Shown: positions 10,185-21,469 of the stretch, piece after piece
Position numbering within the stretch: position 1 is the first letter of the stretch
How the letters are laid out: every line of letters starts with the position of its first letter
Assembly: GCA_028281235.1 (NCBI GenBank)
Contig: JANQKG010000001.1
Span: forward strand, 87,069-151,068
DNA: 64,000 bases
Direction: 5' to 3'
From: Afifellaceae bacterium
GTDB taxonomy: Bacteria; Pseudomonadota; Alphaproteobacteria; Rhizobiales; Afifellaceae
Notes under the pieces: generated by a model
Seen by the model: the letters and a program-made list of their open reading frames with translations, nothing else
Told to the model about the DNA's origin: nothing
Database searches by the model: none
Made by a program: the position numbers and the translations under genes

Positions 10185-11417
10185 CTACGCCGCGGTCAGC
10201 TTGACGTATTTGCCTTCCGCGATCGGGCAGCGCGCCCACAGCTCGCTCAGCGCGTCCACCAGATAGGCCATCTGCTCGTCATCGTGGAGCGGCGAAGGCG
10301 TCAGCCGCATGCGCTCCGTACCGCGCGGCACCGTCGGGTAGTTGATGGGCTGCACATAGATTTTGTAGCGGTCGAGCAGCACGTCGGTCACCGCCTTGCA
10401 GTGCACCGGATCGCCGACCAGCACCGGCACGATGTGGCTCGGATTATCCATGAAGGGCAGTTTCGCCTCCGTCAGGCGGCGCTTGAGGCTGCCGGCGCGC
10501 TCCTGATGTCGCTCGCGCTCGGCGTTGCTTTCCTTCAAATGCCGGACGCTGGCGAGCGCACCGGCCGCAACCACCGGCGCCAAGGACGTCGTGAAGATGA
10601 AGCCCGGCGCGTAGGAGCGAATGGCGTCGCAGCAATCGCGGCTGGCAGCGATATAGCCGCCCATGCAGCCGAAGCCCTTGGCGAGCGTTCCATTGATGAT
10701 GTCGATGCGGTGGGCGACCTTGTCGCGCTCTGAAATGCCGCCGCCGCGCGGACCGTAGAGGCCGACGGCATGCACTTCGTCGAGATAGGTCAGCGCGCCA
10801 TATTCGTCGGCCAGATCACAGATATCTGAAAGCGGGGCGATGACGCCGTCCATCGAATAGACGCTTTCCAGCGCGATGATCTTGGGCGTGCCCTTCGGGT
10901 ACTTGCGAAGCTTGGCTTCAAGATCGGCGAGATCGTTGTTCTTCCAGATCTCCTTCGGCCCGCCGCCGCGCCGGATACCGGCGATCATGGAGGCGTGGTT
11001 CTTCTCATCGGAGAAGATAACGACGCCGGGAATGAACTGCACCAATGTGGAGAGCGTCGCGTCGTTGGCGACATAGGCCGACGTGAACAGGAGCGCGGCC
11101 TCCTTGCCGTGCAGATCGGCCAGCTCCTGCTCCAAAAGCACATGGTAATGGTTGGTGCCTGCTATGTTGCGTGTGCCGCCCGCACCAGCGCCGCATCGGT
11201 CGAGCGCCTCATGCATTGCTTCCAAAACGACGGGATGCTGGCCCATGCCGAGATAGTCGTTGGAGCACCAGACGGTGACGTCCTCTTCGCCCTTATCGTG
11301 GTGTCGCCTGGCGCGCGGAAAGCTGCCGGCCTGGCGTTCCAGATCGGCGAAGACCCGGTACCGCCCCTCCTGACGCAGGTTCGCGAGCTGCTCAGCAAAG
11401 CAGCTTTCGTATTTCAT
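10185..11417 (-). CDS. hemA: 5-aminolevulinate synthase
   Basis: A pyridoxal-phosphate enzyme that condenses glycine and succinyl-CoA to 5-aminolevulinate, the first step of haem synthesis in alphaproteobacteria. The 410-residue length is normal. Visible motifs include [12 protein letters not shown] near residue 50, [16 protein letters not shown], the [14 protein letters not shown] region and the cofactor lysine in [13 protein letters not shown]. Adjacency to nos and cytochrome genes fits a high haem demand, although hemA also serves general metabolism. Confidence 0.96.
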   Translation of the reverse strand: MKYESCFAEQLANLRQEGRYRVFADLERQAGSFPRARRHHDKGEEDVTVWCSNDYLGMGQHPVVLEAMHEALDRCGAGAGGTRNIAGTNHYHVLLEQELADLHGKEAALLFTSAYVANDATLSTLVQFIPGVVIFSDEKNHASMIAGIRRGGGPKEIWKNNDLADLEAKLRKYPKGTPKIIALESVYSMDGVIAPLSDICDLADEYGALTYLDEVHAVGLYGPRGGGISERDKVAHRIDIINGTLAKGFGCMGGYIAASRDCCDAIRSYAPGFIFTTSLAPVVAAGALASVRHLKESNAERERHQERAGSLKRRLTEAKLPFMDNPSHIVPVLVGDPVHCKAVTDVLLDRYKIYVQPINYPTVPRGTERMRLTPSPLHDDEQMAYLVDALSELWARCPIAEGKYVKLTAA

Positions 11418-11766
11418 AAACGTCTCCCCACGCCCTGGAGTGTGATCTGACCGGTCGTCAACCTACAACCGCGCAAGACGCCCCTCCAACTCCATAATGA
11501 CGCAGCCACAAATCAGCGCGCCCGCCCCATCGCTCGGTGTTCCGTCAGCCATAACAGCACCGCCGGGGCCGCGCATGCAATCCTATCGAACGGCCCTACT
11601 CCCAGCCAGCGCCGCCGGGTCCCTTCACAGGCACGTCGCTGAGGCGAGAGCTGTTTCTTGGCGCCGGACATTGCCGGCTCGCGGGTCAACATTGCGTGAC
11701 GTGCGTTGGCCACGCCAAAGCGGCGGGCCTTAACACATCAGCCGCGCGGCACGCTCTGCCGACCGA
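11418..11766. other. Intergenic region between hemA and cytochrome c gene
   Basis: About 350 bases with no convincing gene; open frames here lack ribosome sites and family features. It must hold the hemA promoter at its left end (reading leftward). A short palindrome TGAC-N5-GTCA occurs near 11447-11459, but no known operator fits it. Confidence 0.4.
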
Positions 11767-12147
11767 CTATTCTTCACTCACAGATTTAAGATAAGCGATG
11801 ACGTCGAGGCGCTCCTGCTCCTTCTTCAGGCCGGGGAACACCATCTTGCCCTTGGGCACCACCTTCTTGGGGTTCTCAAGATAGCTGGAGAGTATCTCTT
11901 CGTCCCACACGATCCCGGATTCCAGCATTGCGTCGGAATATTTGAAGCCCTCCAGGGTGCCTGCCTCACGGCCGACGACGCCATGCAGCGACGGGCCAAT
12001 CTTCTTCTTGCCCGGCTCGATCGTGTGACAAGCCACGCATCTTTTGAACACTTTCTCGCCGTTCACCGGATCGCCTTCCTCGGCGATCGCCTGGCTGGAG
12101 ACCAGCGTCATTGCTGCGAGAAGAAGACCTGCTCGAACAAACTGCAT
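11767..12147 (-). CDS. Soluble class I cytochrome c (cytochrome c2-like)
   Basis: A 126-residue periplasmic electron carrier. The signal peptide (residues 1-22, ending AIA) is followed by the haem-binding motif CVACH at 37-41. The likely axial methionine lies in KMVFPGL near the C-terminus, and the final helix LDVIAYLKSVSE is typical. It could carry electrons to NosZ or a terminal oxidase. It lies about 70 bases after rpe on the same strand, so it may be read from the cbb operon or from its own promoter. Confidence 0.93.
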   Translation of the reverse strand: MQFVRAGLLLAAMTLVSSQAIAEEGDPVNGEKVFKRCVACHTIEPGKKKIGPSLHGVVGREAGTLEGFKYSDAMLESGIVWDEEILSSYLENPKKVVPKGKMVFPGLKKEQERLDVIAYLKSVSEE

Positions 12148-12216
12148 GCACCATCTCCCTGGTCTTGATGGCTTTTTTGAACGCTGTGGAAGGAATGGGC
12201 CAAGGCTGACCCGGCG

Positions 12217-12906
12217 TCAAGCCGCCTTGTGCAGCCCGCTCAGCGCGCCTTCGCGGATGGCGGCGATGCGCCCGGCATAAGTGCTCGTCTCGCCGCCGCC
12301 AAAGATCGACGAGCCGGCCACCAGCACATCAGCGCCGGCCGCGGCGACGAGCGACGCGTTCTCCGCGGAGATACCGCCGTCGACCTCTAGGTGGATCGGA
12401 CGATCGCCGATCATCTCCCGTGTTCGGCGGATCTTCTCAACAACGGAAGGGATGAACGCCTGCCCGCCGAAGCCGGGATTGACGGTCATCAGAAGGATCA
12501 GGTCGACCTTGTCCAACACACAGGCGATCGCGCTTTCCGGCGTCGCCGGATTGATCGAAACGCCGGCCTTCTTGCCAAGTGCGTGAATGGCCTGCAGCGA
12601 GCGGTCGAGATGCGGCCCGGCCTCAGCATGGATTGTGATGATGTCGGCGCCGGCGTCTGCGAAGGCCTGCAGATAGGGATCGGCCGGGGCGATCATCAGA
12701 TGAACGTCGAACACTTTGTCGGAAAACCCTCGGATCGCCTTCACCAATTGCGGCCCGAAGCTGATGTTGGGCACGAAATGGCCGTCCATCACATCGATAT
12801 GGATCCAATCGGCTCCGGCCTCGTCGACCGCCGCAACGTCTTCGCCGAGGCGGGCGAAGTCGGCGGCGAGGATCGATGGGGCGATGAGAATCGGGCGCTG
12901 CGTCAC
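12217..12906 (-). CDS. rpe: Ribulose-phosphate 3-epimerase
   Basis: Interconverts ribulose 5-phosphate and xylulose 5-phosphate in the Calvin and pentose phosphate cycles. The 229-residue TIM barrel shows [16 protein letters not shown], the metal-binding [26 protein letters not shown] and LEVDGGI. The start overlaps the cbbX stop by ATGA, so it is part of the cbb operon (often called cbbE in this setting). Confidence 0.96.
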   Translation of the reverse strand: MTQRPILIAPSILAADFARLGEDVAAVDEAGADWIHIDVMDGHFVPNISFGPQLVKAIRGFSDKVFDVHLMIAPADPYLQAFADAGADIITIHAEAGPHLDRSLQAIHALGKKAGVSINPATPESAIACVLDKVDLILLMTVNPGFGGQAFIPSVVEKIRRTREMIGDRPIHLEVDGGISAENASLVAAAGADVLVAGSSIFGGGETSTYAGRIAAIREGALSGLHKAA

Positions 12907-13841
12907 GTTTCGTCCTCCGATCCGGCAACTTGCATCGTAAAGACGCGGCTTGCCAAGATGTCCTCCGCCTCAATGGTTGAGAGTTCCTCGGAGGAAAGCG
13001 TGCCGCCGCGCTCAAAGAGCCTATTGGCCTGGCGCATACGCGCGCGGTCGAGCGCATTGCGGATGGAGCGGCCGTTAGCGAAATGCGGCTGCTGCCGGCG
13101 GCGGCCGATATAGCGTGTCAGCGCCTCGCGCCCGCTCTCCGACAGGCGGTAGTTCTGCCGCTCCAGCATCTGCTCGGCGATGCCGACCAGCTCGGGATCG
13201 GCGTAATCGGGAAACTCGACATGGTGGGCGATGCGCGAGCGGAAGCCCGGATTGGACGTGAAGAAGCGCTCCATGCGGTCAGCATAGCCGGCCAGGATCA
13301 CAACAAGGTCCTCGCGCTGGTTCTCCATCACCTGCAGAAGAATCTCGATCGCCTCCTGCCCGTAATCGCGTTCGTTCTCCGGCCGGTAAAGATAATACGC
13401 CTCATCGATGAAGAGCACGCCGCCGATCGCCTTCTTCAGCACCTCCTTCGTCTTTGGGGCGGTGTGGCCAATATACTGGCCGACAAGATCGTCGCGCGTG
13501 ACGGTGACGAGCTGGCCGCGGCGCACATAACCGAGCCGGTGTAAAAGATCGGCCATGCGCAGCGCGACTGTCGTCTTGCCGGTTCCGGGATTGCCGGTGA
13601 AGCTCATGTGAAGCGTCAGCATCTCGTGCGCCAGGCCGAGCTGCTTGCGCGCCCGCTCCACCAACAGCAAAGCGGCGATCTCGCGGATGCGCTTCTTCAC
13701 CGGTTTCAGGCCGATGAGGTCGCGATCAAGCTCGTCGAGGATCGCGGCGACGCCGGATTCCTCATATTCGCGGCGAAGGTCGATGGCATCCTCAGCCGTC
13801 GAGGGATCGGTGGCCGGCTCGGTCTGTTGTGGCGTGCTCAT
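12903..13841 (-). CDS. cbbX: CbbX, red-type Rubisco activase
   Basis: An AAA+ protein of 312 residues that remodels inhibited red-type Rubisco. Walker A is GNPGTGKTT at residues 83-91 and Walker B is [14 protein letters not shown]. The sensor and arginine-finger regions ([17 protein letters not shown]) are intact. It follows cbbS directly, as usual for red-type (form IC) operons, and overlaps rpe. The N-terminal 20 residues are low in complexity and probably disordered. Confidence 0.96.
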   Translation of the reverse strand: MSTPQQTEPATDPSTAEDAIDLRREYEESGVAAILDELDRDLIGLKPVKKRIREIAALLLVERARKQLGLAHEMLTLHMSFTGNPGTGKTTVALRMADLLHRLGYVRRGQLVTVTRDDLVGQYIGHTAPKTKEVLKKAIGGVLFIDEAYYLYRPENERDYGQEAIEILLQVMENQREDLVVILAGYADRMERFFTSNPGFRSRIAHHVEFPDYADPELVGIAEQMLERQNYRLSESGREALTRYIGRRRQQPHFANGRSIRNALDRARMRQANRLFERGGTLSSEELSTIEAEDILASRVFTMQVAGSEDET

Positions 13842-13905
13842 GCGGCGAACCTGTCAGACCCGCCGCCGGTGTGCACGAGAGGCGGCGCGTCGGCTGAACG
13901 GCAGG

Positions 13906-14325
13906 TCACGCATATCGTCGGCCTGACGGTCGGTCGGCGGCGTAGGCGCGCGTCGTGTAGCGGATGGTTCGGCCCGGGCCGTTCTCACGCGTGATGTGGA
14001 GGCCCGGCTCATCCGCCGGCCGGTTGACGATGAAGGACAGCCTTATGGTCTCCCAGCCGTGGCTGGCGTCGAAACCGGAGAGGCGGATATAGCGATCGCC
14101 AACGGCCTCACGCGCCTTGGCGAGCTCGTCCATCACCGCCTTGGCGTCGGCGACGTCGAACATCGGGTTCTCCCACATCTCCCAGTAGGTGTTGCGCGGG
14201 TGCGGGTCGTCGGTGAACTCAATGCTCACGGCCCAGCCCTGGTTGAGGCAATATTGAACCTGCGCGGTAATCTGCGCGTCGCTTAGATCCGGCAGGTAGG
14301 AAAACGTCCCTTGTGTGATGCGCAT
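13906..14325 (-). CDS. cbbS: Rubisco small subunit (red type)
   Basis: The 139-residue small subunit of form IC Rubisco. It begins MRITQGTFSYLPDLSD, the standard red-type N-terminus, with NQGWAVSIEFTDDPHPRNTYWEMW following. The start at 14325 is chosen over a longer frame because of this match and the AGGGAGAGAGAC ribosome site just before it. The C-terminal extension (after about residue 105) is the hairpin segment typical of red-type small subunits. Confidence 0.97.
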   Translation of the reverse strand: MRITQGTFSYLPDLSDAQITAQVQYCLNQGWAVSIEFTDDPHPRNTYWEMWENPMFDVADAKAVMDELAKAREAVGDRYIRLSGFDASHGWETIRLSFIVNRPADEPGLHITRENGPGRTIRYTTRAYAADRPSGRRYA

Positions 14326-14336
14326 GTCTCTCTCCC

Positions 14337-15908
<1,572 letters not shown>

Positions 15909-15916
15909 TCATCGTC

Positions 15917-16792
15917 TCAGGCGGCCCTCCGCTTTTTCTCGATCAGCTTGAGGATGAACGGCGTCAGAATGAGCTGCATGGCGACGTCGAGCTTGCCGCC
16001 GGGAATGACGATGGAATTGGCCCGCGACATGAAGCTGTCGTGGATCATGGAGAGGAGGTACGGGAAGTCGATGCCGCGCGGATTGGCGAAGCGAATGACC
16101 ACCATTGATTCATCGGCGGTCGGAATCCAGCGTGCGATGAACGGATTGGAGGTGTCGACGATCGGCACGCGCTGAAAGTTGATGTCGGTCTGGCCGAATT
16201 GCGGACAGATGTAGTGCACGTAATCCGGCATGCGGCGCAGGATCGTGTCGGTGACGGCTTCAGCGGTGTAGCCGCGCTTGGCCTTGTCGCGATGGATCTT
16301 CTGAATCCATTCCAGATTGATCACCGGAACCACACCGATCTTGAGATCGGCGTGTTGCGCGACATTGACTTTGTCCGTGACCGCGGCGCCGTGCAGCCCC
16401 TCATAAAACAAGATGTCGCTTGGCGCGGGCATGGGCGCCCATTCGCTGAACGTGCCTGAGGGCGCGCCGTAGAGCGCCTCCTCCTCTGCGTCATGGACGT
16501 AATGGCGCAGGCGCCCGGTGCCGCTGCGGCCATATTCGGCGAAGGTCTCCTCCAACTCCTCCAGAAGATTGTTCTCCGGGCTGAAATGGCTGAAATTGTG
16601 GTTGCCGCTCACCGCCGCATCGGCCTGCCGCTTGGCCATCTCGGCGCGATCGTAGCGATGAAAGGAATCGCCTTCGATGAACACAGCCTCGACGTTCTCG
16701 CGGCGGAAGATGTTCTCAAAGGTCATGCGCACCGTGGTGGTGCCGCCGCCTGAGGAGCCGGTCACGGAGATGATCGGATGCTTCACGGACAT
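15917..16792 (-). CDS. cbbP: Phosphoribulokinase
   Basis: Phosphorylates ribulose 5-phosphate to the Rubisco substrate. The 291-residue protein is the short, bacterial class I type. The P-loop is GSSGGGTTT at residues 12-20, followed by VFIEGDSFHRYDR with the catalytic acidic residue region. It is the second gene of the cbb operon, three bases after cbbF, and both are likely transcribed leftward from the cbbF-cbbR gap. Confidence 0.97.
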   Translation of the reverse strand: MSVKHPIISVTGSSGGGTTTVRMTFENIFRRENVEAVFIEGDSFHRYDRAEMAKRQADAAVSGNHNFSHFSPENNLLEELEETFAEYGRSGTGRLRHYVHDAEEEALYGAPSGTFSEWAPMPAPSDILFYEGLHGAAVTDKVNVAQHADLKIGVVPVINLEWIQKIHRDKAKRGYTAEAVTDTILRRMPDYVHYICPQFGQTDINFQRVPIVDTSNPFIARWIPTADESMVVIRFANPRGIDFPYLLSMIHDSFMSRANSIVIPGGKLDVAMQLILTPFILKLIEKKRRAA

Positions 16793-16795
16793 CGG

Positions 16796-17836
16796 TCAGG
16801 GCCTGAACAGCGAACGTGTGCCGAAGAGCGGCGCGCGCTCCTCAATTGCGCTTGGATTGGTGTGGTAGCGGGCGATGAGTTCCACCTCGCCCTTCGACCC
16901 GAAGACCAGCGGCACGCGCTGGTGAAGCTCTTCCGGCTTGAGCGAAAGGATTGGGTTGACGCAATCGGTCGTGCTGCCGCCGGCCTGCTCCATGAGCAAA
17001 GCGATCGGATTGGCCTCGTAGATCAGCCGCAGGCGCCCGTTGCCGTAGCCCTTGCGTTGGTCGGCGGGATAGAGAAAGACGCCGCCGCGCACGCAGATGC
17101 GGTAGGCATCAAGGCCCACGGATGCGAGCCAGCGCATGTTGAACGTGCGCCCCTGCGGCCCGGCCTCGCCGCGCAGGCAATCGTCGACATAAAGCCGCAC
17201 CGATTCCTGCCAGTGCCAGTAATTGGAGGCGTTGATGGCGAATTCCGACGCCTCGGCGGGAACGTGCGTGTTGTCGGTGGCGACCTCAAAGCCGTCGCGG
17301 CTTTCGCTGTAGCGCAGGATGCTGGTGCCGCTGCCGAGCGTCAGGAGGATCAGCAATTGCGGTCCGTAGACGACGATGCCGGCGGCAAGCTGCCGATGTC
17401 CGGGCTGGAGAAAGCTCGCATGCGGCGATTTCGGCGCATCGATATAGGGCAGGATCGAGAAGATCGTCGCAAAAGACAGATTGTACGCGACGTTGGCGGA
17501 GCCATCATGCGGGTCGATCGCCAGCGCCAGCGGACGCGACGCATCGATCAGGCAAGGCTCGGCAAGCTCCTCTGAGGCATAGGCCGCGACCGGCGCGCGG
17601 CGCGCGGCGTTCAAGAACATCGCGTCGGCGGCCACATCCAAAGTGGTCTGCGCATCGCCATCGGGATTCACGCCGGGCGAGACGCCTGAGAAATCGTGGA
17701 CGGTGGGGTCCTGGCTGATGCGCCAGACGCTCCGCGCCGTGCGTGCGATCTCACGCACCGTCTGCGCGACCGCATCGCCGAAGGGCGCCTCAGGTCGCGT
17801 GTGGCTCTTCAAAAACGTATCGAAATCCATTGCCAC
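16796..17836 (-). CDS. cbbF: Fructose-1,6-bisphosphatase, class I
   Basis: Hydrolyses fructose 1,6-bisphosphate (and possibly sedoheptulose 1,7-bisphosphate) in the Calvin cycle. The 346-residue protein shows the metal-site stretch YASEELAEP and AIDPHDGSANVAYN, the equivalent of the family motif WDPLDGSSN, and the late GKLRLIYE-like GRLRLIYEANP. The protein begins MAMDFD; either methionine could be used. First gene of the operon. Confidence 0.95.
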   Translation of the reverse strand: MAMDFDTFLKSHTRPEAPFGDAVAQTVREIARTARSVWRISQDPTVHDFSGVSPGVNPDGDAQTTLDVAADAMFLNAARRAPVAAYASEELAEPCLIDASRPLALAIDPHDGSANVAYNLSFATIFSILPYIDAPKSPHASFLQPGHRQLAAGIVVYGPQLLILLTLGSGTSILRYSESRDGFEVATDNTHVPAEASEFAINASNYWHWQESVRLYVDDCLRGEAGPQGRTFNMRWLASVGLDAYRICVRGGVFLYPADQRKGYGNGRLRLIYEANPIALLMEQAGGSTTDCVNPILSLKPEELHQRVPLVFGSKGEVELIARYHTNPSAIEERAPLFGTRSLFRP

Positions 17837-18002
17837 AGTCCGCCTCCTCCCGGTGGCGCAAGTCGCTCTGCAATCTTCCGTCTGGGCTTGCTGCCCCGGG
17901 AAAACACTTCAGGGCGCCGTGGCGCTTTCACATGACCCGGCTCGACAGGTTAAGTAAACTTGAATATTCTTTGTGGAGCGAAAACAATTTCTTACTCCGG
18001 TG
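17837..18002. promoter_or_regulatory. cbbF-cbbR divergent promoter region with candidate CbbR site
   Basis: The gap between two divergent genes contains an AT-rich core (17948-17990). Within it TTAAGTAAACTTGAA (17950-17964) forms an imperfect inverted repeat with T and A placed as in LysR-type boxes (T-N11-A). CbbR proteins usually bind such sites between cbbR and the operon. The position is right; binding has not been shown here. Confidence 0.5.
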
Positions 18003-19076
18003 ATGCGAAACGTTACGCTTCGGCAGTTGCGGGCGGCCTCGGCAATCGGGCGTGCCGGCAAGATCGTGACCGCCGCCCGGGAGCTCAGCCTGACGCCGCC
18101 GGCGGTCACGCAGCAGCTCCAGCAGCTTGAGGAATCGGCCGGCTGCGCTTTGTTCGACCGGACCAATAACGGCTTGTTCGCCACACAGGCGGGCGAGGTC
18201 GTTTTGGAGACGGCGGCACAGGTCTGGTCGCTGATTTCCGATTGCGAGGACCGGCTGGCGGCGCTCAACGGACTGACGGCGGGACGCCTGACAGTGGGCG
18301 TTGTCAGCACGGCGAAGTATTTCTCGCCGCGGCTGATCGCCGGTTTCTCCGAGCGGCATGGCGGGGTCGACATACGCATCGTGGTGGGCAACCGCGAAGA
18401 GATGATCGACCGCCTGGCGGACTTTGAGGTCGATGTCGCCATCATGGGCCGGCCGCCGAAGGATCATCCGGTGGAGGCGGTGGTGTTCGGCCACCATCCT
18501 TTGGTCGTCATCGCGCCGCCGAACCACCGGCTCGCCGGGCGGCGCAGCATTCGCAAGGAGGAGCTGACCGGAGAGGTGCTCCTCATGCGCGAGGAAGGCT
18601 CCGGCACGCGCCTGTCGATGCAGAAATTCATCGGCGGCATGCGCTTGGCCGGCAGCCGGCCGATGATTGAGATGGGCAGCAACGAGACGATCAAGCAGGC
18701 GGTGATGGCCGGGCTCGGCATCGCCTTCATCTCTGGCCATACGATCGAGGCGGAGCTTGAAAGCGGGCGATTGGTCACGCTGCAGGTGCGCGGATTGCCC
18801 GTGCAGCGCAAATGGTTCGGCGTTCGCCGTCAGGACAAGGCGTCAGCGCCGACGGTCGCCGCCTTCGTCAACTTCCTGAAGGAAGAAGGCGCGCATTACC
18901 TGCCGCAACCGGTGCTGAAGAAGCCGCACGTCCCACGGGCCGCGCGCCGGCCGGGCAAGGCGAAGCCGGGGCGTCAGCGTGCGCCCTCAGCCTCCGCGTC
19001 GGCGGCCGCCTCCAGCCGGGACCGGCGCCGCTGCGACACGAACACAAGCGCCAGCAAGGCGAGCCCGAAGGGATAG
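18003..19076 (+). CDS. cbbR: CbbR, LysR-type regulator of the cbb operon
   Basis: Activates the Calvin cycle operon in response to metabolites. The N-terminal winged helix reads RQLRAASAIGRAGKIVTAAR and PPAVTQQLQQLEE, followed by the LysR effector domain (about residues 90-290). The ATG at 18003 is preferred over an in-frame GTG at 17973, because family members begin a few residues before the TLRQL motif. After about residue 300 there is a 55-residue tail rich in Lys, Arg, Ala and Ser, which lies partly in the 3' end of the convergent TRAP permease gene. The tail may be unimportant. Confidence 0.93.
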   Translation: MRNVTLRQLRAASAIGRAGKIVTAARELSLTPPAVTQQLQQLEESAGCALFDRTNNGLFATQAGEVVLETAAQVWSLISDCEDRLAALNGLTAGRLTVGVVSTAKYFSPRLIAGFSERHGGVDIRIVVGNREEMIDRLADFEVDVAIMGRPPKDHPVEAVVFGHHPLVVIAPPNHRLAGRRSIRKEELTGEVLLMREEGSGTRLSMQKFIGGMRLAGSRPMIEMGSNETIKQAVMAGLGIAFISGHTIEAELESGRLVTLQVRGLPVQRKWFGVRRQDKASAPTVAAFVNFLKEEGAHYLPQPVLKKPHVPRAARRPGKAKPGRQRAPSASASAAASSRDRRRCDTNTSASKASPKG

Positions 19077-21400
19077 ACCAGCTCCTTGGGCGGCAGGCCG
19101 TCCAGCTTCCTGTCCACGGCCGTGACGATGTCATTGAACTCCACGCCCGCCTGCTCCGCCGCGCCGCCAAAGGCGAAGCTGTCGACGACCCAGCGGCCGC
19201 CTTCGCCCTCCGCCAAGGTGAGGCCGAACGGCCCTTGCGTCTGCAAACGGCTCGGCTCCGGCGCCGTCAACGTGAAGAGCTTGAAGCGGTCGCCGTAGAG
19301 CGTTTCGCGGACGACATGGAAGCGCATCACGTCGCCCGGCTCGATCTGTATCTCACCGGCGACGAAGCGCTCGATCTCCACCTCATCAAATGGCGGATAG
19401 AGGCGATCCATGAACAGGCTCGGGCGGAAAAGCGCGACGATCACCACAACAAGAACGAGGCTCTCCCACAGGCGATTGCGCACCAGCATCCAATTCTGCG
19501 TCAGCGAGCTGAAGGAGAGGATCGCCAAAAGCGATACGACAAAGATCAAGATTGCGTGCCAGATGCTCTCCACGCCGATCAGAAGCAGCGTCGGGTTGAA
19601 GATGAAGACGACCGGCAGAATGGCGGTGCGGATGTCATAGAGAAACGACTGCACGCCGGTCCTGAGCGGCGAAGCGCGCGAGATGGCCGAGGCGGCGAAG
19701 GCGGCCAGGCAGACCGGCGGCGTGGAATCGGCCAGGAGCCCGAAGAACAGCACGTAGAGGTGGACGGCGATGATCGGCAGAACCAGGCCCGCGGCGCTGC
19801 CGAGCTCCACCAGCACGCCGGCCAGAAGCGAGGCGACGACCAGGTAATTCGCCGTTGTCGGCAGGCCCATGCCGAGCAGGATGCAAAGGACCGCCGTCAG
19901 GCCGAGCAGGATGTAGACGTTGCCGCCGGCGATCGCCTCCATCACGCCGATGAGGCTATTGGAAAGGCCGGTTGAGGACACCGCGCCGACGATGATGCCA
20001 GCAGCGGCGACGACCACGGCGATGCCGACCATGTTGCGCGCGCCGGCGATCATGCCGGCGACGCAATCCTCAAATCCGCGCCGCAGCGCTGGCAGAAACG
20101 CGCTGCCGCCGGAGCGCGCCTCATGCACGATCGGGCGCACAAGGATGATCGCGAACAGCGCGAGGATGGAATAAAACACCGCGGTTGCCGCGCTCCATCT
20201 CTCGACGATCAAGAGATAGACGAGGATCACGAGCGGCGCGAGATAGTGGAGGCCGGAGCGAAAGGTCCTCCCCAGATGAGGAATGTCGGCGCGCGGCAGG
20301 CCGCGCAAGCCGAGCTTCAGTGCTTCCAGATGCGAGATATAGAGCAGCGCGATGTAGCTGATCACCGCCGGAATGAAGGCGGCCTTGATCACCTCCAGAT
20401 AGGAGATGCCGACGAACTCCGCGATGACGAAGGCGGCCGCTCCCATGATCGGCGGCATGAGCTGACCGTTGGTCGACGCCGCGACCTCGATGGCGCCGGC
20501 CTTCACCGCCGGCATGCCGATCTTGCGCATCACGGGAATTGTGAACGTGCCGGTCGTCACGACATTGGCGATAGACGATCCGGAAACCATGCCGGTCATG
20601 CCGGAGGCGAGGATCGCCGCCTTGGCGGGTCCGCCGCGCATGCGCCCGACCAACGCAAAGGCGAGATCGAGGAAATATTGGCCGGCGCCGGCCCGCTCCA
20701 GAAGCGCGCCGAAGAACACGAACAGAAAGACGAAATTGACCGACACGCTGATGGGGATGCCGAAGACCGCCTCCCCGCCCAGCCATTGGTAGCCGATCAG
20801 CCGCTCAAGCGAGACGCCCTTGTGCGAGATGACCTCCGGCATCTGCTGCCCGAATACGGAAAAGACCATGAAGACAGCGCAGACGATGACAAGCGGGATG
20901 CCGATCGCGCGGCGCGTGGCTTCAAGCAGGAGCAAAATGCCGACGCCGCCGAGGATCGCTTCGACCGGAACGGTCAGGCCACCAATCTGCCATTCGAGCA
21001 ATATGCCCTGGCGCAGGACGAGCCCTTCATAACCGAGGAACAGATAAAGCGCCGTGGACGCGGCGAGCACGGCCAGGAGGATGTCGTACCATGGGATGCG
21101 GCGCTCGCGGTCGGCGGCGCGCGCGGGAAAGATGAGGAACGCCAGCAATAATCCGAAGGCCAGGTGGACGGCGCGCGCCGGCACATCGGTGATGATGGCG
21201 ACGCCCAGCATGAAGGGCAGCGGCGAGGCGATCCAAAGCTGAAAAAGCGTCCACAGGACGCAGACGGTACCGATGACAAGGCCGAGCCTCGGCCCCGTCG
21301 TGCGGTGGGCCTCCAGCTTCTCCAGCGTCTCGGCAGCCTCCGCCGTCAGTTCATTGCGGTTCGGCGCCGGCGTTTCGTTGGTACTTCTGTCGGCCGAGAT
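18974..21400 (-). CDS. TRAP transporter fused 4TM/12TM permease (TAXI type) with C-terminal DUF3394/PDZ-like domain
   Basis: A fused small-plus-large TRAP membrane subunit for a secondary transporter of unknown substrate. Many helices are visible, with the DctM-like motif GMTGMVSGSSIANVVTTGTF and STNGQLMPPIMGAAAF. The C-terminus carries a PDZ-like segment GGAAEQAGVEFNDIV. The first ATG (21211) would remove a conserved-looking N-terminal stretch (ELTAEAAETLEKLEAH then a helix VLWTLFQLWIA), which is open in frame. The best-spaced ribosome site (GGAGAG) precedes an ATC codon at 21400, so I extend there; a CTG at 21418 is the alternative. C-terminal end overlaps cbbR convergently. Confidence 0.82.
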   Translation of the reverse strand: MSADRSTNETPAPNRNELTAEAAETLEKLEAHRTTGPRLGLVIGTVCVLWTLFQLWIASPLPFMLGVAIITDVPARAVHLAFGLLLAFLIFPARAADRERRIPWYDILLAVLAASTALYLFLGYEGLVLRQGILLEWQIGGLTVPVEAILGGVGILLLLEATRRAIGIPLVIVCAVFMVFSVFGQQMPEVISHKGVSLERLIGYQWLGGEAVFGIPISVSVNFVFLFVFFGALLERAGAGQYFLDLAFALVGRMRGGPAKAAILASGMTGMVSGSSIANVVTTGTFTIPVMRKIGMPAVKAGAIEVAASTNGQLMPPIMGAAAFVIAEFVGISYLEVIKAAFIPAVISYIALLYISHLEALKLGLRGLPRADIPHLGRTFRSGLHYLAPLVILVYLLIVERWSAATAVFYSILALFAIILVRPIVHEARSGGSAFLPALRRGFEDCVAGMIAGARNMVGIAVVVAAAGIIVGAVSSTGLSNSLIGVMEAIAGGNVYILLGLTAVLCILLGMGLPTTANYLVVASLLAGVLVELGSAAGLVLPIIAVHLYVLFFGLLADSTPPVCLAAFAASAISRASPLRTGVQSFLYDIRTAILPVVFIFNPTLLLIGVESIWHAILIFVVSLLAILSFSSLTQNWMLVRNRLWESLVLVVVIVALFRPSLFMDRLYPPFDEVEIERFVAGEIQIEPGDVMRFHVVRETLYGDRFKLFTLTAPEPSRLQTQGPFGLTLAEGEGGRWVVDSFAFGGAAEQAGVEFNDIVTAVDRKLDGLPPKELVYPFGLALLALVFVSQRRRSRLEAAADAEAEGAR

Positions 21401-21427
21401 CGCCCGCTCTCCGATCAGCCCTGCGGA

Positions 21428-21453
21428 ACCGGCGCCGTGTCGTGACGGCGCCG
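21428..21453 (-). promoter_or_regulatory. Intercistronic hairpin between TAXI binding protein and TRAP permease genes
   Basis: A perfect 10-bp inverted repeat (CCGGCGCCGT, 6-base loop, ACGGCGCCGG) lies after the binding-protein gene and before the permease start, with no T-run. Such hairpins often stabilise the binding-protein mRNA and reduce permease expression. The structure is visible; the role is inferred. Confidence 0.55.
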
Positions 21454-21469
21454 GCTTGTTATGTGGGGC

